Below are positions 25,498-34,796 of a DNA stretch of 64,000 bases, piece after piece (the stretch's first letter is position 1; each line of letters begins with the position of its first letter). Source of the stretch: Bizionia myxarmorum (GTDB lineage: Bacteria > Bacteroidota > Bacteroidia > Flavobacteriales > Flavobacteriaceae); assembly GCF_008086205.1 (NCBI RefSeq), contig NZ_VSKK01000003.1, positions 1 to 64,000 on the forward strand. The letters run 5' to 3'. Below the pieces are notes generated by a model. It saw nothing but the letters and a program-made list of their open reading frames with translations. It was not told the DNA's origin and searched no databases. A program made the position numbers and the translations under genes.

Positions 25498-28251
25498 TTA
25501 TAACCTTTGGTCTGGTTGTCTACGTTTATCGTATTTAATATCTTTTAGGATATTAGATTTAATACCAATAAAGAAATACCAAGAGCTTCTTGAGCTAAAT
25601 GGTACCCAACTTAAATTCATACGCCAGCTTAATAAATCGCGCTCAAAACGTAATTGTGTGTAGGTGAAACCTTGATTTTTAAAATCATAACCAGATGATG
25701 CGCCAATAGTCCATTGAGGTGCTATTTCAACATCACCTGAAAACATTAAAGAATGTGATGAAATTTCATTTTCTCTACGTGCATTCCCATAATTGGCAGC
25801 GTAAGCAAACTTTATATCCCATGGGATTTTTTGAGTATATAATTTACTGGGTTCCTTTTGCTTCTCATCATCTTCTTTGTCGTAATAACTTTGATCTGAA
25901 AAATCTTGGGCACGTCCAAATAAATCATCGTCACGACCACCACTTCGTAAATTTTCTTCTTGACTTCTGTCATTATCTGAACCATCAAAATCACGACTAG
26001 ATATAGAATAACTCATGGTAATATTGGCGCTGGTTAATCGGAATAAACTACCGCCATTATCTGTATTAAATTTATCAATTTTATTGTTGTTGTTATCTAA
26101 AGCGTACGGATCCATTGTAGCACCAAAATTAATGGACATTTTGTTCTTTAAAATTTGTGTGCTACCAGACATTCTTAAAGGACTCCAATTTAAAGAATCG
26201 CCTGCCACGTTATATGCTGTTGAAAAATTTAAGTTATCTAATAATTTAATTTTTCGCGCTTCAGTTGCTGAAGAATCTTTATCGCGAACTTTAGCTTCAA
26301 TATTATTAGATAAGCTCATACCAATGGAGCTGGAATAGCGGTTGTTAGGAACACCAAAAATTCCATTTTCAAATCGCGTATATTCTTCTTCCGTAGTTGT
26401 TAATCCGTCTGCACTAATTACTTCAAAAGTTTGATAATATTTACTAAAAGATGGGTTGATGTTATAGCTTATAGATGGTCGCATAACGTGACGAATTTGC
26501 TGAATTTTTCTGTCTTTTCCGTCTTTTCTGAAATCGAACATACCATAAACGGTAGTTCCTAAACTGGTACTAAAATTATAAGTTCTAAAGGCATCAAAGC
26601 CTTTAATACTTTGTGTTATAACCTTTTCTTCGTCTGGATCAAAATATTTTTTAACCGTTTCAAAAACCCACGTTTCATCATAAGAGGTACTGGCGCTTAA
26701 ACTTAAATATTTTAAAATTTTAAAGTTGGTGGTTAAGGGAATACTATGTTTGATGCCATTTTCGGCATTATCCCACATTTCTTTTTTAAAGAATAAGGAA
26801 TCCGTGGTTAGAATTTTATTTTCTGCACGCACATTATACTGAAAGTTAACATTTTGAATAATCCCTTTTTTAACGCCTTCACGAGGTGCAAAAGGGAAAA
26901 TACGACTCACACTGGCTTGAACTGTAGGCAAAGTCATATTTATAACTTGCGTATTCGTGTTTTGTGAATGTGTGGCTGCTGCACTAAAATTTACTTGAGG
27001 ATCTCCCTGAAAGGTTTTAGAATATGAAACGGAAGACGCCAAGGTATTATTTAAAAAACTTGGTGCGTTTACTTGGTTTATGGATGTTTGGTAGTAATTA
27101 CTACTCCCTAAATTCACGGATGCAGCAAAGCGAGAACTTGGATTGGCTTTCGTATCTTGCGTATGTGACCACCGAATATTATAAATATTTGATTTCCCAT
27201 AATCAGGAAAACCACGCTCACTATTAATTAAGTTTTCATAGCGGAAGCCTAAATTCCCGCGAAATCGGTATTTATTAGCATAAGAACTTTCCATACGCAA
27301 ACCATAACTACCATTGGTGTAATAATCGCCTAAAACGGCCAAATCAAAATATTCACTTAAAGCAAAATAATAACCACCATTTTGAATAAAATAACCGCGA
27401 TTACTTTCTTCTCCAAAAGTTGGAATTATAACACCCGAAGTTTGCTTATTCGTTAAAGGAAAAAAACCGAAAGGTAAACCTAAGGGCGTCGGAACATCGG
27501 CAATTACCATATTGGTTAAACCAACGACAATCTTTTCGCCTGGAACAATTTTTATTTTATTAGCTTGAAAATAATATTCTGGATTATCTATATCTTTAGC
27601 CGTGGTAAAACGTCCTTTTTGTAAAAAAATAACGGAATCGTTGACTTTTTTGGTGACAGGTGCAAATATTTTAATATCGCCTTGTTCGGTGTTGGAATTA
27701 TAAATTAACGCTTTTTGTGTTTTGGTGTTAAACTTTATAGAATCGGGTTTTACTTCGTTATCCAATTGCTTAAAAATAGGCGCTTGCGTGTAAACACCTG
27801 TAGAATCTGTAATACCTTTAGCAAAAACCGTATTCGTATTATAATCAATTATAATAATTCCAGCCTTCAGCTCCATGTCTTCATAATACACTTCGGCTTC
27901 ATTATACATGTATAATTTCTGCTCCTTATTATTAAAGGATGTATAATCTGTAGCCTTATATTTTACAGGCCCTGTAAGCATTCCTGGCTTTGGTTTTACC
28001 GTATCTTTTACTATGGAATCTTGACCTTTTTCGTTGGTAACCGGTTTAATGGCATTGCCAACACGTACATTTAAGCTATCGTTATCTTTGCTTGCTTCAA
28101 CCGTAATTCCAGATTTGGGCAAATCTTGACTGAAGCCAAAAGTGTTGATAAACACTGTAAAACTTAAGGCAAAAAGTATGTGAAAGTTGTTTGTACGCAA
28201 CGCTTTTAAATGTATTTTTGTAAAAGTATGGCTCGGTTTTTGAATTGTCAA
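25498..28251 (-). CDS. lptD: LPS assembly outer-membrane protein LptD (Bacteroidota type)
   Basis: A 917-residue protein with a signal segment (residues 20-41, ending GFSQ), an OstA-like beta-jellyroll at about 95-240 with KAGIIIIDYNTN, and a long C-terminal barrel beginning near GLPFGFFPLTN. It inserts LPS into the outer leaflet. The start appears to be a TTG at 28251; no ATG precedes the leader. It is divergent from the amidase gene, and ridA follows on the same strand. Confidence 0.88.
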   Translation of the reverse strand: MTIQKPSHTFTKIHLKALRTNNFHILFALSFTVFINTFGFSQDLPKSGITVEASKDNDSLNVRVGNAIKPVTNEKGQDSIVKDTVKPKPGMLTGPVKYKATDYTSFNNKEQKLYMYNEAEVYYEDMELKAGIIIIDYNTNTVFAKGITDSTGVYTQAPIFKQLDNEVKPDSIKFNTKTQKALIYNSNTEQGDIKIFAPVTKKVNDSVIFLQKGRFTTAKDIDNPEYYFQANKIKIVPGEKIVVGLTNMVIADVPTPLGLPFGFFPLTNKQTSGVIIPTFGEESNRGYFIQNGGYYFALSEYFDLAVLGDYYTNGSYGLRMESSYANKYRFRGNLGFRYENLINSERGFPDYGKSNIYNIRWSHTQDTKANPSSRFAASVNLGSSNYYQTSINQVNAPSFLNNTLASSVSYSKTFQGDPQVNFSAAATHSQNTNTQVINMTLPTVQASVSRIFPFAPREGVKKGIIQNVNFQYNVRAENKILTTDSLFFKKEMWDNAENGIKHSIPLTTNFKILKYLSLSASTSYDETWVFETVKKYFDPDEEKVITQSIKGFDAFRTYNFSTSLGTTVYGMFDFRKDGKDRKIQQIRHVMRPSISYNINPSFSKYYQTFEVISADGLTTTEEEYTRFENGIFGVPNNRYSSSIGMSLSNNIEAKVRDKDSSATEARKIKLLDNLNFSTAYNVAGDSLNWSPLRMSGSTQILKNKMSINFGATMDPYALDNNNNKIDKFNTDNGGSLFRLTSANITMSYSISSRDFDGSDNDRSQEENLRSGGRDDDLFGRAQDFSDQSYYDKEDDEKQKEPSKLYTQKIPWDIKFAYAANYGNARRENEISSHSLMFSGDVEIAPQWTIGASSGYDFKNQGFTYTQLRFERDLLSWRMNLSWVPFSSRSSWYFFIGIKSNILKDIKYDKRRQPDQRL

Positions 28252-28337
28252 AATTACATATATTTTTTGTGATTAAATTAATATAAGTGAATTTTCCAAA
28301 ATTAAAATAAACGAACAAAAAAGTTGTTATATCCTAT

Positions 28338-29456
28338 ATGAAAACGAATGTATCTATAAGTTTCTTATTTTTCACCTTACTTTTAACAGTATCTTCAATA
28401 AATTCCACATTTGCCCAAGGTAAATCTGGTAAATTTGTAGTGGTTTTAGATGCCGGACACGGTGGTCATGATCCTGGGAATCTTGGAAATGGTTTTAGAG
28501 AAAAAACGATTGCTTTAAATATTGTTTTGGAAGTGGGTAAGGAGCTTGAAAAAAACAAAGAAATTACCGTTATTTATACTCGTAAAACAGATGTATTTTT
28601 AAAATTGCGTGAACGTGCCGCTATCGCTAATAAAGCGGATGCGGATTTGTTTGTTTCCGTGCATTGTAATGCGTTTTCAAATAGTGCTTACGGTACCGAA
28701 ACCTATGTTTTAGGTCTGCATGTTAACGAACAAAACTTTAATGTAGCTAAAAAGGAAAATGAGGTTATATTTTTAGAGGACGATTATGAAAAACACTATG
28801 AAGGTTTTGATCCAAACTCTCCGGAATCTTTAATTGGTTTAACGTTGATGCAAGAGGAATATCTGGATCAAAGTATCCAATTGGCTAGTTTCGTTGAAAA
28901 CAATTTTACAGGAAAATTAAAGCGAAAAAGTCGTGGTGTTAAACAAGCCGGATTTTGGGTGCTTCATAACACCTATATGCCAAGCGTATTGATAGAAACT
29001 GGTTTTTTAACCTATAAACCAGAAGGTCAATATTTAAACTCTAATAAAGGTCAAGATGAAATGGCCATGGCTATTAAAGAGGCTATTTTAGATTATAAGA
29101 ATAATTTAGATCAAAATGTGGGCGATTTTTTTCAACCTGGAAAACTAGATAAGGCTATCGACAAAATTTTGGAAGCTCCAGTTGTTTATGAGGGGATCAC
29201 GTTTAAAGTTCAAATTGCCGCTAGTTCTAGAAAAATAATGGAGAAACCTTATAATTTTAAAGGATTAGATCCTATTTCTCGTGAGGAAGTAGATGCCTTA
29301 TTTAAATATTATTATGGAGCCACTTCAGATTACAGTGCTGCCAAACGTCTCAAAGCCGAAGCAGATGCCAATGGATATGAGGGTTGCTTTATTGTTGCCT
29401 TTAAAAATGGTAAGCAAATTCCATTAGATGGCGTCCTAAAATCATCTGCTAATTAG
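28338..29456 (+). CDS. N-acetylmuramoyl-L-alanine amidase (Amidase_3) with C-terminal SPOR-like domain
   Basis: A signal peptide ending TFAQ is followed by the zinc amidase. The ligands are H41 in DAGHGGHDPG, E55 in GFREKTIALN and H109 in VSVHCNAFS. The catalytic Glu is in VLIETGFL. The last 90 residues (FKVQIAASSR, then YEGCFIVAFKNGKQI) look like a SPOR domain, which binds denuded glycan at the septum. It splits daughter-cell wall. The MCE-domain gene follows 55 bases downstream. Confidence 0.93.
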   Translation: MKTNVSISFLFFTLLLTVSSINSTFAQGKSGKFVVVLDAGHGGHDPGNLGNGFREKTIALNIVLEVGKELEKNKEITVIYTRKTDVFLKLRERAAIANKADADLFVSVHCNAFSNSAYGTETYVLGLHVNEQNFNVAKKENEVIFLEDDYEKHYEGFDPNSPESLIGLTLMQEEYLDQSIQLASFVENNFTGKLKRKSRGVKQAGFWVLHNTYMPSVLIETGFLTYKPEGQYLNSNKGQDEMAMAIKEAILDYKNNLDQNVGDFFQPGKLDKAIDKILEAPVVYEGITFKVQIAASSRKIMEKPYNFKGLDPISREEVDALFKYYYGATSDYSAAKRLKAEADANGYEGCFIVAFKNGKQIPLDGVLKSSAN

Positions 29457-29511
29457 ATGCATTCTTTACAAATTTATTTATAATTTTGTTTAATAACTAA
29501 ATAACCCCACT

Positions 29512-30459
29512 TTGAAACTATCAAAAGAAGTTAAAACTGCCATATTAGTAATTTCTGGAATCGTTTTTCTCGTTTTTGGAATTAACTACCTTAAAGGAAT
29601 CAATCTATTGGATGGTTCTAATACGTACTATACCGAATTTGATTATAATGCACTTGCAGAATCTTCTGCTGTAACCATCAAGGGTAACAGCATTGGTCAG
29701 ATAAGATCTATTAAATATGTACCGGAAACCAGCAAAACATTGGTAGCTTTTACTGTAGATAATGATTATAAATTCCCTGTAGATAGCAAAATACGTTTGT
29801 ATTCTTCAGGTTTATTGGGTGATAATGCCATTGCTATTATTACTGGAAAATCTAACGAGATTGCTGAAGGTGGTGCCAAATTTGAATCTGACATTGAAAA
29901 AGATTTAATTTCGCAACTTGCTGGCAATTTTTCAGACATTAGTTCTGATTTAGGGTCAACATTAAAATCCGCTGATACCTTATTAATAGGTATCAATAAA
30001 CTTATTGAAGATGATGGTGAAAAAGGTTTAAAAAATGCTATCGCAGAATTAAATGCCACTATTCAATCTTTTAATGCTTTGTCTAATTCCGTCAATTCTT
30101 TAGTGTCTAGAAATGAAGCTAATTTAACATCTGTTATTCGAAATTTTGATTCTATAAGTGGAAATTTAGCTGTTGTAACTGCCGATTTGAAGAAAGCAGA
30201 TATATCTAAAACACTTGATAATTTAGACAATACTTTAGCTAATGTAAATAATGTTTTGGCCGATTTAGAAAATGGTCAAGGCACCATGGGCAAATTGCTA
30301 AAAGATGATAAATTATATGATAATTTAGAAATTGCTTCTATGCAATTAAGAGAATTGTTGCAAGATGTAAAACTGAATCCTAAACGTTATGTAAACGTAT
30401 CTGTTTTCGGTGGAAAAAATAAGAAAGACTTCGAGAAACCTGAAGACGAAAGAGAATAA
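29512..30459 (+). CDS. MCE/MlaD-domain protein, phospholipid transport
   Basis: The start is TTG (29512). A single N-terminal helix is followed by an MCE domain (YNALAESSAVTIKGNSIGQI to GDNAIAIITGK) and then a long helical stretch of Asn- and Leu-rich heptads. This architecture is that of MlaD-like hexameric rings in lipid transport between the membranes. The ABC ATPase and permease are not in the window. It is followed 12 bases later by the Fe-S protein gene. Confidence 0.88.
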   Translation: MKLSKEVKTAILVISGIVFLVFGINYLKGINLLDGSNTYYTEFDYNALAESSAVTIKGNSIGQIRSIKYVPETSKTLVAFTVDNDYKFPVDSKIRLYSSGLLGDNAIAIITGKSNEIAEGGAKFESDIEKDLISQLAGNFSDISSDLGSTLKSADTLLIGINKLIEDDGEKGLKNAIAELNATIQSFNALSNSVNSLVSRNEANLTSVIRNFDSISGNLAVVTADLKKADISKTLDNLDNTLANVNNVLADLENGQGTMGKLLKDDKLYDNLEIASMQLRELLQDVKLNPKRYVNVSVFGGKNKKDFEKPEDERE

Positions 30460-30471
30460 ACCAAGCCACCT

Positions 30472-31785
30472 ATGAATTATATTCCAAACATACTTTTTGC
30501 CATTGCATTGATTATTGGTATTGGCTATTTTGCATCAAATGTCAAAAAACTACTCCGAAACATCAAATTGGGCCAAGATGTGGACGTTAGTGATAATACA
30601 TCACAACGTTGGAAAAACATGATAAACATTGCGCTCGGTCAAAGCAAAATGGTAAAACGTCCAGTTTCTGGATTTTTGCATGTTATTGTTTACGTGGGCT
30701 TTATTATTATCAATATTGAAGTTCTTGAAATAATAATTGATGGTTTATTTGGTACACATCGTATTTTTTTAGAAGTATTACCAACGTCAGTTTATGGATT
30801 CCTTATTGGTTCTTTTGAAATATTAGCCGCTTTAGTTTTTATAGCAGTTGTAATCTTTTGGATGAGGCGAAATGTGATAAAAATTAAACGTTTTTGGAAA
30901 GCTGAAATGAAAGGCTGGCCTAAAAGTGATGGGAATATCATTCTTTATATAGAAATGGTTTTAATGACCTTGTTTTTAGTCATGAATGCCACGGATACCT
31001 CATTTCAAGCTATGAATTCCGGAAACATTATAAGTCAATTTATTGCGCCAATGTTTAATGGTTTACCTGAAGCAACAATTATTATTATTGAACGTGCTGC
31101 ATGGTGGGTGCATATTTTAGGAATACTAGCATTCTTAAACTATTTATATTTTTCGAAGCATTTACACATTCTATTGGCTTTTCCAAATACCTATTATGGC
31201 AAAGTGAGACCAAAAGGGCAACTAGATAATTTAGCAGCGGTAAGCAAAGAAGTTAAAATGATGATGGATCCAGATGCTGATCCTTTTGCTGCTCAACCGG
31301 AAGAAGATGAAAATGACGTTCCAGCTAAATTTGGTGCTAGTGATGTTCAAGATTTAAATTGGGTTCAACTTTTAAATGCCTATACCTGCACAGAATGTGG
31401 ACGTTGTACTAGTGAATGTCCTGCAAATATTACGGGTAAGAAATTATCACCGCGTAAGATTATGATGGACACGCGTGATAGGCTAGAAGAGGTAGGTAAA
31501 AACATGGATGCCAATAAAGGTGTTTTTGTAGATGATGGTAAACAACTATTAGACGATTATATTACTCGTGAAGAATTATGGGCTTGTACTTCATGCAACG
31601 CGTGTGTAGAAGCTTGTCCAGTAAGTATTGATCCGCTTTCTATAATAATGGATATGCGTCGTTATTTAGTTATGGAGCAAAGTGCTGCGCCATTGGAGTT
31701 AAATAATATGATGACAAATATTGAGAACAATTCAGCACCTTGGCCATACAACCAAATGGATCGTTTAAACTGGAAAAACGAATAA
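30472..31785 (+). CDS. Membrane-bound Fe-S oxidoreductase, HdrC/NarI-like fusion
   Basis: The N-terminal 240 residues hold about five helices like a NarI-type quinol-facing cytochrome subunit. The C-terminal part has two 4Fe-4S motifs, CTECGRCTSECP and CTSCNACVEACP. This is the first half of a split heterodisulfide-reductase-like pair; the CCG partner starts at 32649. It probably moves electrons between a soluble donor and the quinone pool. Substrate unknown. Confidence 0.88.
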   Translation: MNYIPNILFAIALIIGIGYFASNVKKLLRNIKLGQDVDVSDNTSQRWKNMINIALGQSKMVKRPVSGFLHVIVYVGFIIINIEVLEIIIDGLFGTHRIFLEVLPTSVYGFLIGSFEILAALVFIAVVIFWMRRNVIKIKRFWKAEMKGWPKSDGNIILYIEMVLMTLFLVMNATDTSFQAMNSGNIISQFIAPMFNGLPEATIIIIERAAWWVHILGILAFLNYLYFSKHLHILLAFPNTYYGKVRPKGQLDNLAAVSKEVKMMMDPDADPFAAQPEEDENDVPAKFGASDVQDLNWVQLLNAYTCTECGRCTSECPANITGKKLSPRKIMMDTRDRLEEVGKNMDANKGVFVDDGKQLLDDYITREELWACTSCNACVEACPVSIDPLSIIMDMRRYLVMEQSAAPLELNNMMTNIENNSAPWPYNQMDRLNWKNE

Positions 31786-31867
31786 ACTATAATTTATAAA
31801 CTTAAAAATCATTAAGAATTCAACTTTCACATATAGCTTATTAGTTGCTTCATTTCTTTTTTTTGGA

Positions 31868-32170
31868 ATGGAAGTAATACAAGCGCAAAATTATGCGAAA
31901 GATTCATTACAGATTAAAGTTTATACCCAAATTACTTATAAAAGCAAAGAAGCCAAAGACATTAAATTGATAAAGGTTTTTTGCGATTATTGTTCAGATG
32001 AACAAACAAGTAAAATAGGTTATGCCGCATTGCGTCGGTCTTATGACGAACGCTATGATCCGGAAAATATATTGATAAATGGCAAAAAGAAACTCGCTAT
32101 CATTATTCGTATTGATAAAAGTGATTTTTTAGCCATGAATGAGGAGATAGAAAACGAAAAGTCGCCATAA
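31868..32170 (+). CDS. Small, probably exported protein of unknown function
   Basis: From the ATG the protein is 100 residues, with a CDYC pair at about residues 37-40. In the same frame upstream (31802-31867) lie codons for KIIKNSTFTYSLLVASFLFFG, a clean signal peptide ending at VIQAQN. No ATG, GTG or TTG precedes that leader in frame; a stop lies at 31790. So the true start may be ATT at 31811 or another rare codon. It is in the run between the two Fe-S genes. No family recognised. Confidence 0.6.
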   Translation: MEVIQAQNYAKDSLQIKVYTQITYKSKEAKDIKLIKVFCDYCSDEQTSKIGYAALRRSYDERYDPENILINGKKKLAIIIRIDKSDFLAMNEEIENEKSP

Positions 32171-32194
32171 TAACAAGTTTAAAGGTCGATTATA

Positions 32195-32641
32195 ATGAAA
32201 AGAGAAGACGCAGATAAATTTTTACATGAGAAAGTAGAAGCAGGCGAAAAAGTGAGTCCTATTTTACCTGAAGGTGTAAAAAATTATTTAATAGACATTG
32301 ATGGTACCATCACAGATGATATACCAAATGAAGAACCGGAGCGTATGGAAACTTGTGCGCCATATCCAGACGCTTTAATTACTTGCAACAAATGGTTTGA
32401 TGAAGGCCATTTAATATGCTACTTCACTTCCAGAACAGAACAGCACCGCGAGGTTACTGAAAAATGGCTAGTAAAACACGGATTTAAATTTCATAGTTTA
32501 TTAATGGGAAAACCACGAGGTGGAAATTACCATTGGATAGATAATCACTTAGTGAAGGCCACACAATACAAAGGAAAATTTACAGATTTAGTTGATAAAA
32601 AAGTCACCATTCAAGTTTTTGATGATGGTAAACATGAATAA
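32195..32641 (+). CDS. HAD-like phosphatase domain protein
   Basis: Motif I is LIDIDGTITDD, followed by TSRTEQHREVTEKWLVKHGF (motif II region) and HSLLMGKPRGGNYHWIDNHL, and VFDDG at the end. It lacks a cap domain and is only 148 residues, like small HAD proteins sometimes misnamed phosphoheptose isomerase. Its stop is 7 bases before the CCG-domain Fe-S gene. Function unknown. Confidence 0.78.
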   Translation: MKREDADKFLHEKVEAGEKVSPILPEGVKNYLIDIDGTITDDIPNEEPERMETCAPYPDALITCNKWFDEGHLICYFTSRTEQHREVTEKWLVKHGFKFHSLLMGKPRGGNYHWIDNHLVKATQYKGKFTDLVDKKVTIQVFDDGKHE

Positions 32642-32648
32642 TAATATT

Positions 32649-33440
32649 ATGAGCGAGCAACTTAGAGTGCCAACTATGGCGGAATATATGGCAGAAGGCA
32701 AACAACCAGAGGTTTTATTCTGGGTTGGTTGTGCGGGAAGTTTTGATGACAGAGCCAAAAAAATAACAAAAGCATTTGTACGAATTTTAAATAAATCAAA
32801 TGTGGATTTCGCGGTTCTTGGTACCGAAGAAGGTTGCACAGGTGATCCAGCTAAACGTAGTGGAAATGAATTTTTGTTTCAAATGCAAGCGGCTTCAAAT
32901 ATTGAAGTTTTAAATGGTTACGAAATAACTAAAATTGTAACTACCTGTCCACATTGCTTTAATACCATGAAAAATGAGTATCCAGAGCTTGGTGGAAAAT
33001 ATGAAGTTATGCACCATACCCAATTTTTAAAGTCCTTATTAGAAGATGGACGTTTAACTATTGAAGGTGGTCAATTTAAAGGCAAACGCATCACGTTTCA
33101 TGATCCTTGTTTTTTAGGTCGTGGAAATGGTGTTTATGAAGCTCCTCGGGAATTAATTCGCAAATTAGATGCTGAATTAGTTGAAATGAAAAGCTGTAAA
33201 AGTCGTGGCTTATGTTGTGGAGCTGGTGGTGCACAAATGTTTAAGGATGCTGAAAAAGGCGATAAAGAAATTAACGTGGAACGCACCGAGCAGGCCATGG
33301 AAATTAAACCAGAAATTATTGCTGCTGGCTGTCCATTCTGTAACACGATGATGACAGATGGTGTTAAAGCCAAAGACCAAGAGGCAAATATTCAAGTTAT
33401 GGATATTGCGGAACTAATTGCAAATGCTGAAGATTTATAG
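32649..33440 (+). CDS. HdrB-like (Fe-S)-binding protein with two CCG domains
   Basis: Two cysteine-rich CCG domains are visible. The first has LFWVGCAGSFDDR and TTCPHCFNTMKNEYP. The second has CCGAGGAQMF and AAGCPFCNTMMTDG. They bind noncubane 4Fe-4S clusters in HdrB. The ATG at 32649 (MSEQLRVPTM) is chosen over one at 32592, because the latter lies inside the HAD gene. It pairs with the membrane Fe-S protein at 30472. Confidence 0.9.
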   Translation: MSEQLRVPTMAEYMAEGKQPEVLFWVGCAGSFDDRAKKITKAFVRILNKSNVDFAVLGTEEGCTGDPAKRSGNEFLFQMQAASNIEVLNGYEITKIVTTCPHCFNTMKNEYPELGGKYEVMHHTQFLKSLLEDGRLTIEGGQFKGKRITFHDPCFLGRGNGVYEAPRELIRKLDAELVEMKSCKSRGLCCGAGGAQMFKDAEKGDKEINVERTEQAMEIKPEIIAAGCPFCNTMMTDGVKAKDQEANIQVMDIAELIANAEDL

Positions 33441-33445
33441 AACCT

Positions 33446-33655
33446 ATGAGCTTTTTTGAAAGAAATAAAACATATATCAAATTAGGAGTTATTTCCGGAA
33501 TCATGTTTGCCCTTATTATGGTGGCATTCGATTATTTTATGGACAGAGACTTCCTATTTTGGAAATTCGCATTACATTTTGTGCTTTTCGGATGTTTTAA
33601 CGGTTATATGGCGTATAGAAAGGTGAAGAAAGAAGAAAATAAACGTAATAAGTAA
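33446..33655 (+). CDS. Small two-helix membrane protein, paralog 1 of 3
   Basis: A 69-residue protein with two transmembrane segments separated by a charged turn (FDYFMDRDFLFWKF) and a basic tail. The next two genes encode proteins of the same size and pattern. It starts 6 bases after the HdrB-like gene. Family not recognised. Confidence 0.7.
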   Translation: MSFFERNKTYIKLGVISGIMFALIMVAFDYFMDRDFLFWKFALHFVLFGCFNGYMAYRKVKKEENKRNK

Positions 33656-33666
33656 AACGGAATGTC

Positions 33667-33870
33667 GTGAAAAGTGAGAAAACTTCGTTCAAATCACGTC
33701 TTATTTTTGGTCTGGTTGCTGGTTTTTTTAGCGGTTTTGGAATTTTTCTTTGGGATTTTTTTGAAGAAGAACCCATTGTCATAGAAAAATATGTTTTTCA
33801 AGCAGTTTTTACTGGACTTTTTATGGCATTAGCCTTTGGCTATAAAGTGGATAAGAAGAATGAACCATGA
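33667..33870 (+). CDS. Small two-helix membrane protein, paralog 2 of 3
   Basis: 67 residues, GTG start. It has the same plan as its neighbours: a basic N-terminus, LIFGLVAGFFSGFGIFLWDFFEE, then a second helix ending AFGYKV. The acidic turn after the first helix is shared with paralogs 1 and 3. Its last codons overlap the start of paralog 3. Confidence 0.68.
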   Translation: MKSEKTSFKSRLIFGLVAGFFSGFGIFLWDFFEEEPIVIEKYVFQAVFTGLFMALAFGYKVDKKNEP

Positions 33871-34082
33871 GATTCAATTCAAAAACCATTAAAATAGGAT
33901 TGATTTCTGGTGCTATCCACGGTCTCATTTTTGCTTTAGGTATGGCAGGTTTTGACTATGCAGATAAGCAGCCTTTTCATTTAAATCAGTTTTTGTTTTA
34001 TTTCATCACTTTTGGAATAATAATGGGACTTACAGCAGTTTATACGAATACTAAAAAGAAAAATAATGTTAGTAGATTTTAA
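33867..34082 (+). CDS. Small two-helix membrane protein, paralog 3 of 3
   Basis: 71 residues, ATG overlapping the stop of paralog 2 (ATGA). The first helix IKIGLISGAIHGLIFALGMAG matches the IKLGVISGIMFALIMVA of paralog 1 well. The tail is basic. It overlaps the next gene by 17 bases. Confidence 0.7.
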   Translation: MRFNSKTIKIGLISGAIHGLIFALGMAGFDYADKQPFHLNQFLFYFITFGIIMGLTAVYTNTKKKNNVSRF

Positions 34083-34551
34083 TACATTACCCGAAGAATC
34101 ACGTGTTTGGATATTTCAAGCCAATCGCACATTTACAGATGTTGAAATTGAAGAAATTACTTCAAAACTGGATGTATTTGTTGAAAATTGGACGGCTCAC
34201 GGAAGTGATTTACAAGCTGGCTATACTATTGAGTATAAACGATTTATTATTTTGGCGTTAAACCAAGATTTAAATAAAGCAACGGGTTGTTCAATTGATG
34301 CATCCGTGCATTTTATCCAACAATTGGAAAAAGAATACGACGTGGATTTAATGGATAAAATGAATGTATCCTATAAGCAAGGTGAATTTGTAGCCTATAA
34401 AACGTTAACCAATTTCAGAAAAATGGCTAAAGAGCGTGCGGTTTCTAAAAACACCATCGTTTTTAATAATTTAGTGAATACTATTGCTGAATTTAAAGAG
34501 CATTGGGAAGTTCCTGCAAGTGAAAGTTGGCATGCGCGCTTTATGAAATAG
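34066..34551 (+). CDS. Conserved Bacteroidota protein, often misnamed ABC transporter ATPase
   Basis: A 161-residue soluble protein beginning MLVDFNTLPEESRVWIFQANR and ending ESWHARFMK. It has no Walker A or signature motif, so an ABC ATPase function is not supported. Its start lies inside paralog 3. Cellular role unknown. Confidence 0.75.
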   Translation: MLVDFNTLPEESRVWIFQANRTFTDVEIEEITSKLDVFVENWTAHGSDLQAGYTIEYKRFIILALNQDLNKATGCSIDASVHFIQQLEKEYDVDLMDKMNVSYKQGEFVAYKTLTNFRKMAKERAVSKNTIVFNNLVNTIAEFKEHWEVPASESWHARFMK

Positions 34552-34796
34552 TAGCTATAAATATTGTTTTATTCTCCTAATTTGAAAGTTTAACCTTTGA
34601 ATTTTCAGGAGGATTGAAATCAAATAATTTTCGGGAAAATTTCTTTCTTATTTTCTTGAAAAATTAGGCGTCTTATATCAATAATTCTTCAATAGCTTCG
34701 TTATAAATCTATCTTAAAGTCTGTTATTATTCCTACTAAAATTGGTAATTTGGCACAGAATCTGAATCATATCTTAAAAATAATTCCTCTTCAAAT

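Noticed and set aside
25719-26000. Plus-strand ORFs inside lptD (also 26015-26338 and 27024-27227)
   Set aside because: Shadows of the long lptD frame without any recognisable domain or start context.
34066-34551. ABC transporter ATPase
   Set aside because: The usual database name for this family, but there is no Walker A, signature or Walker B motif.
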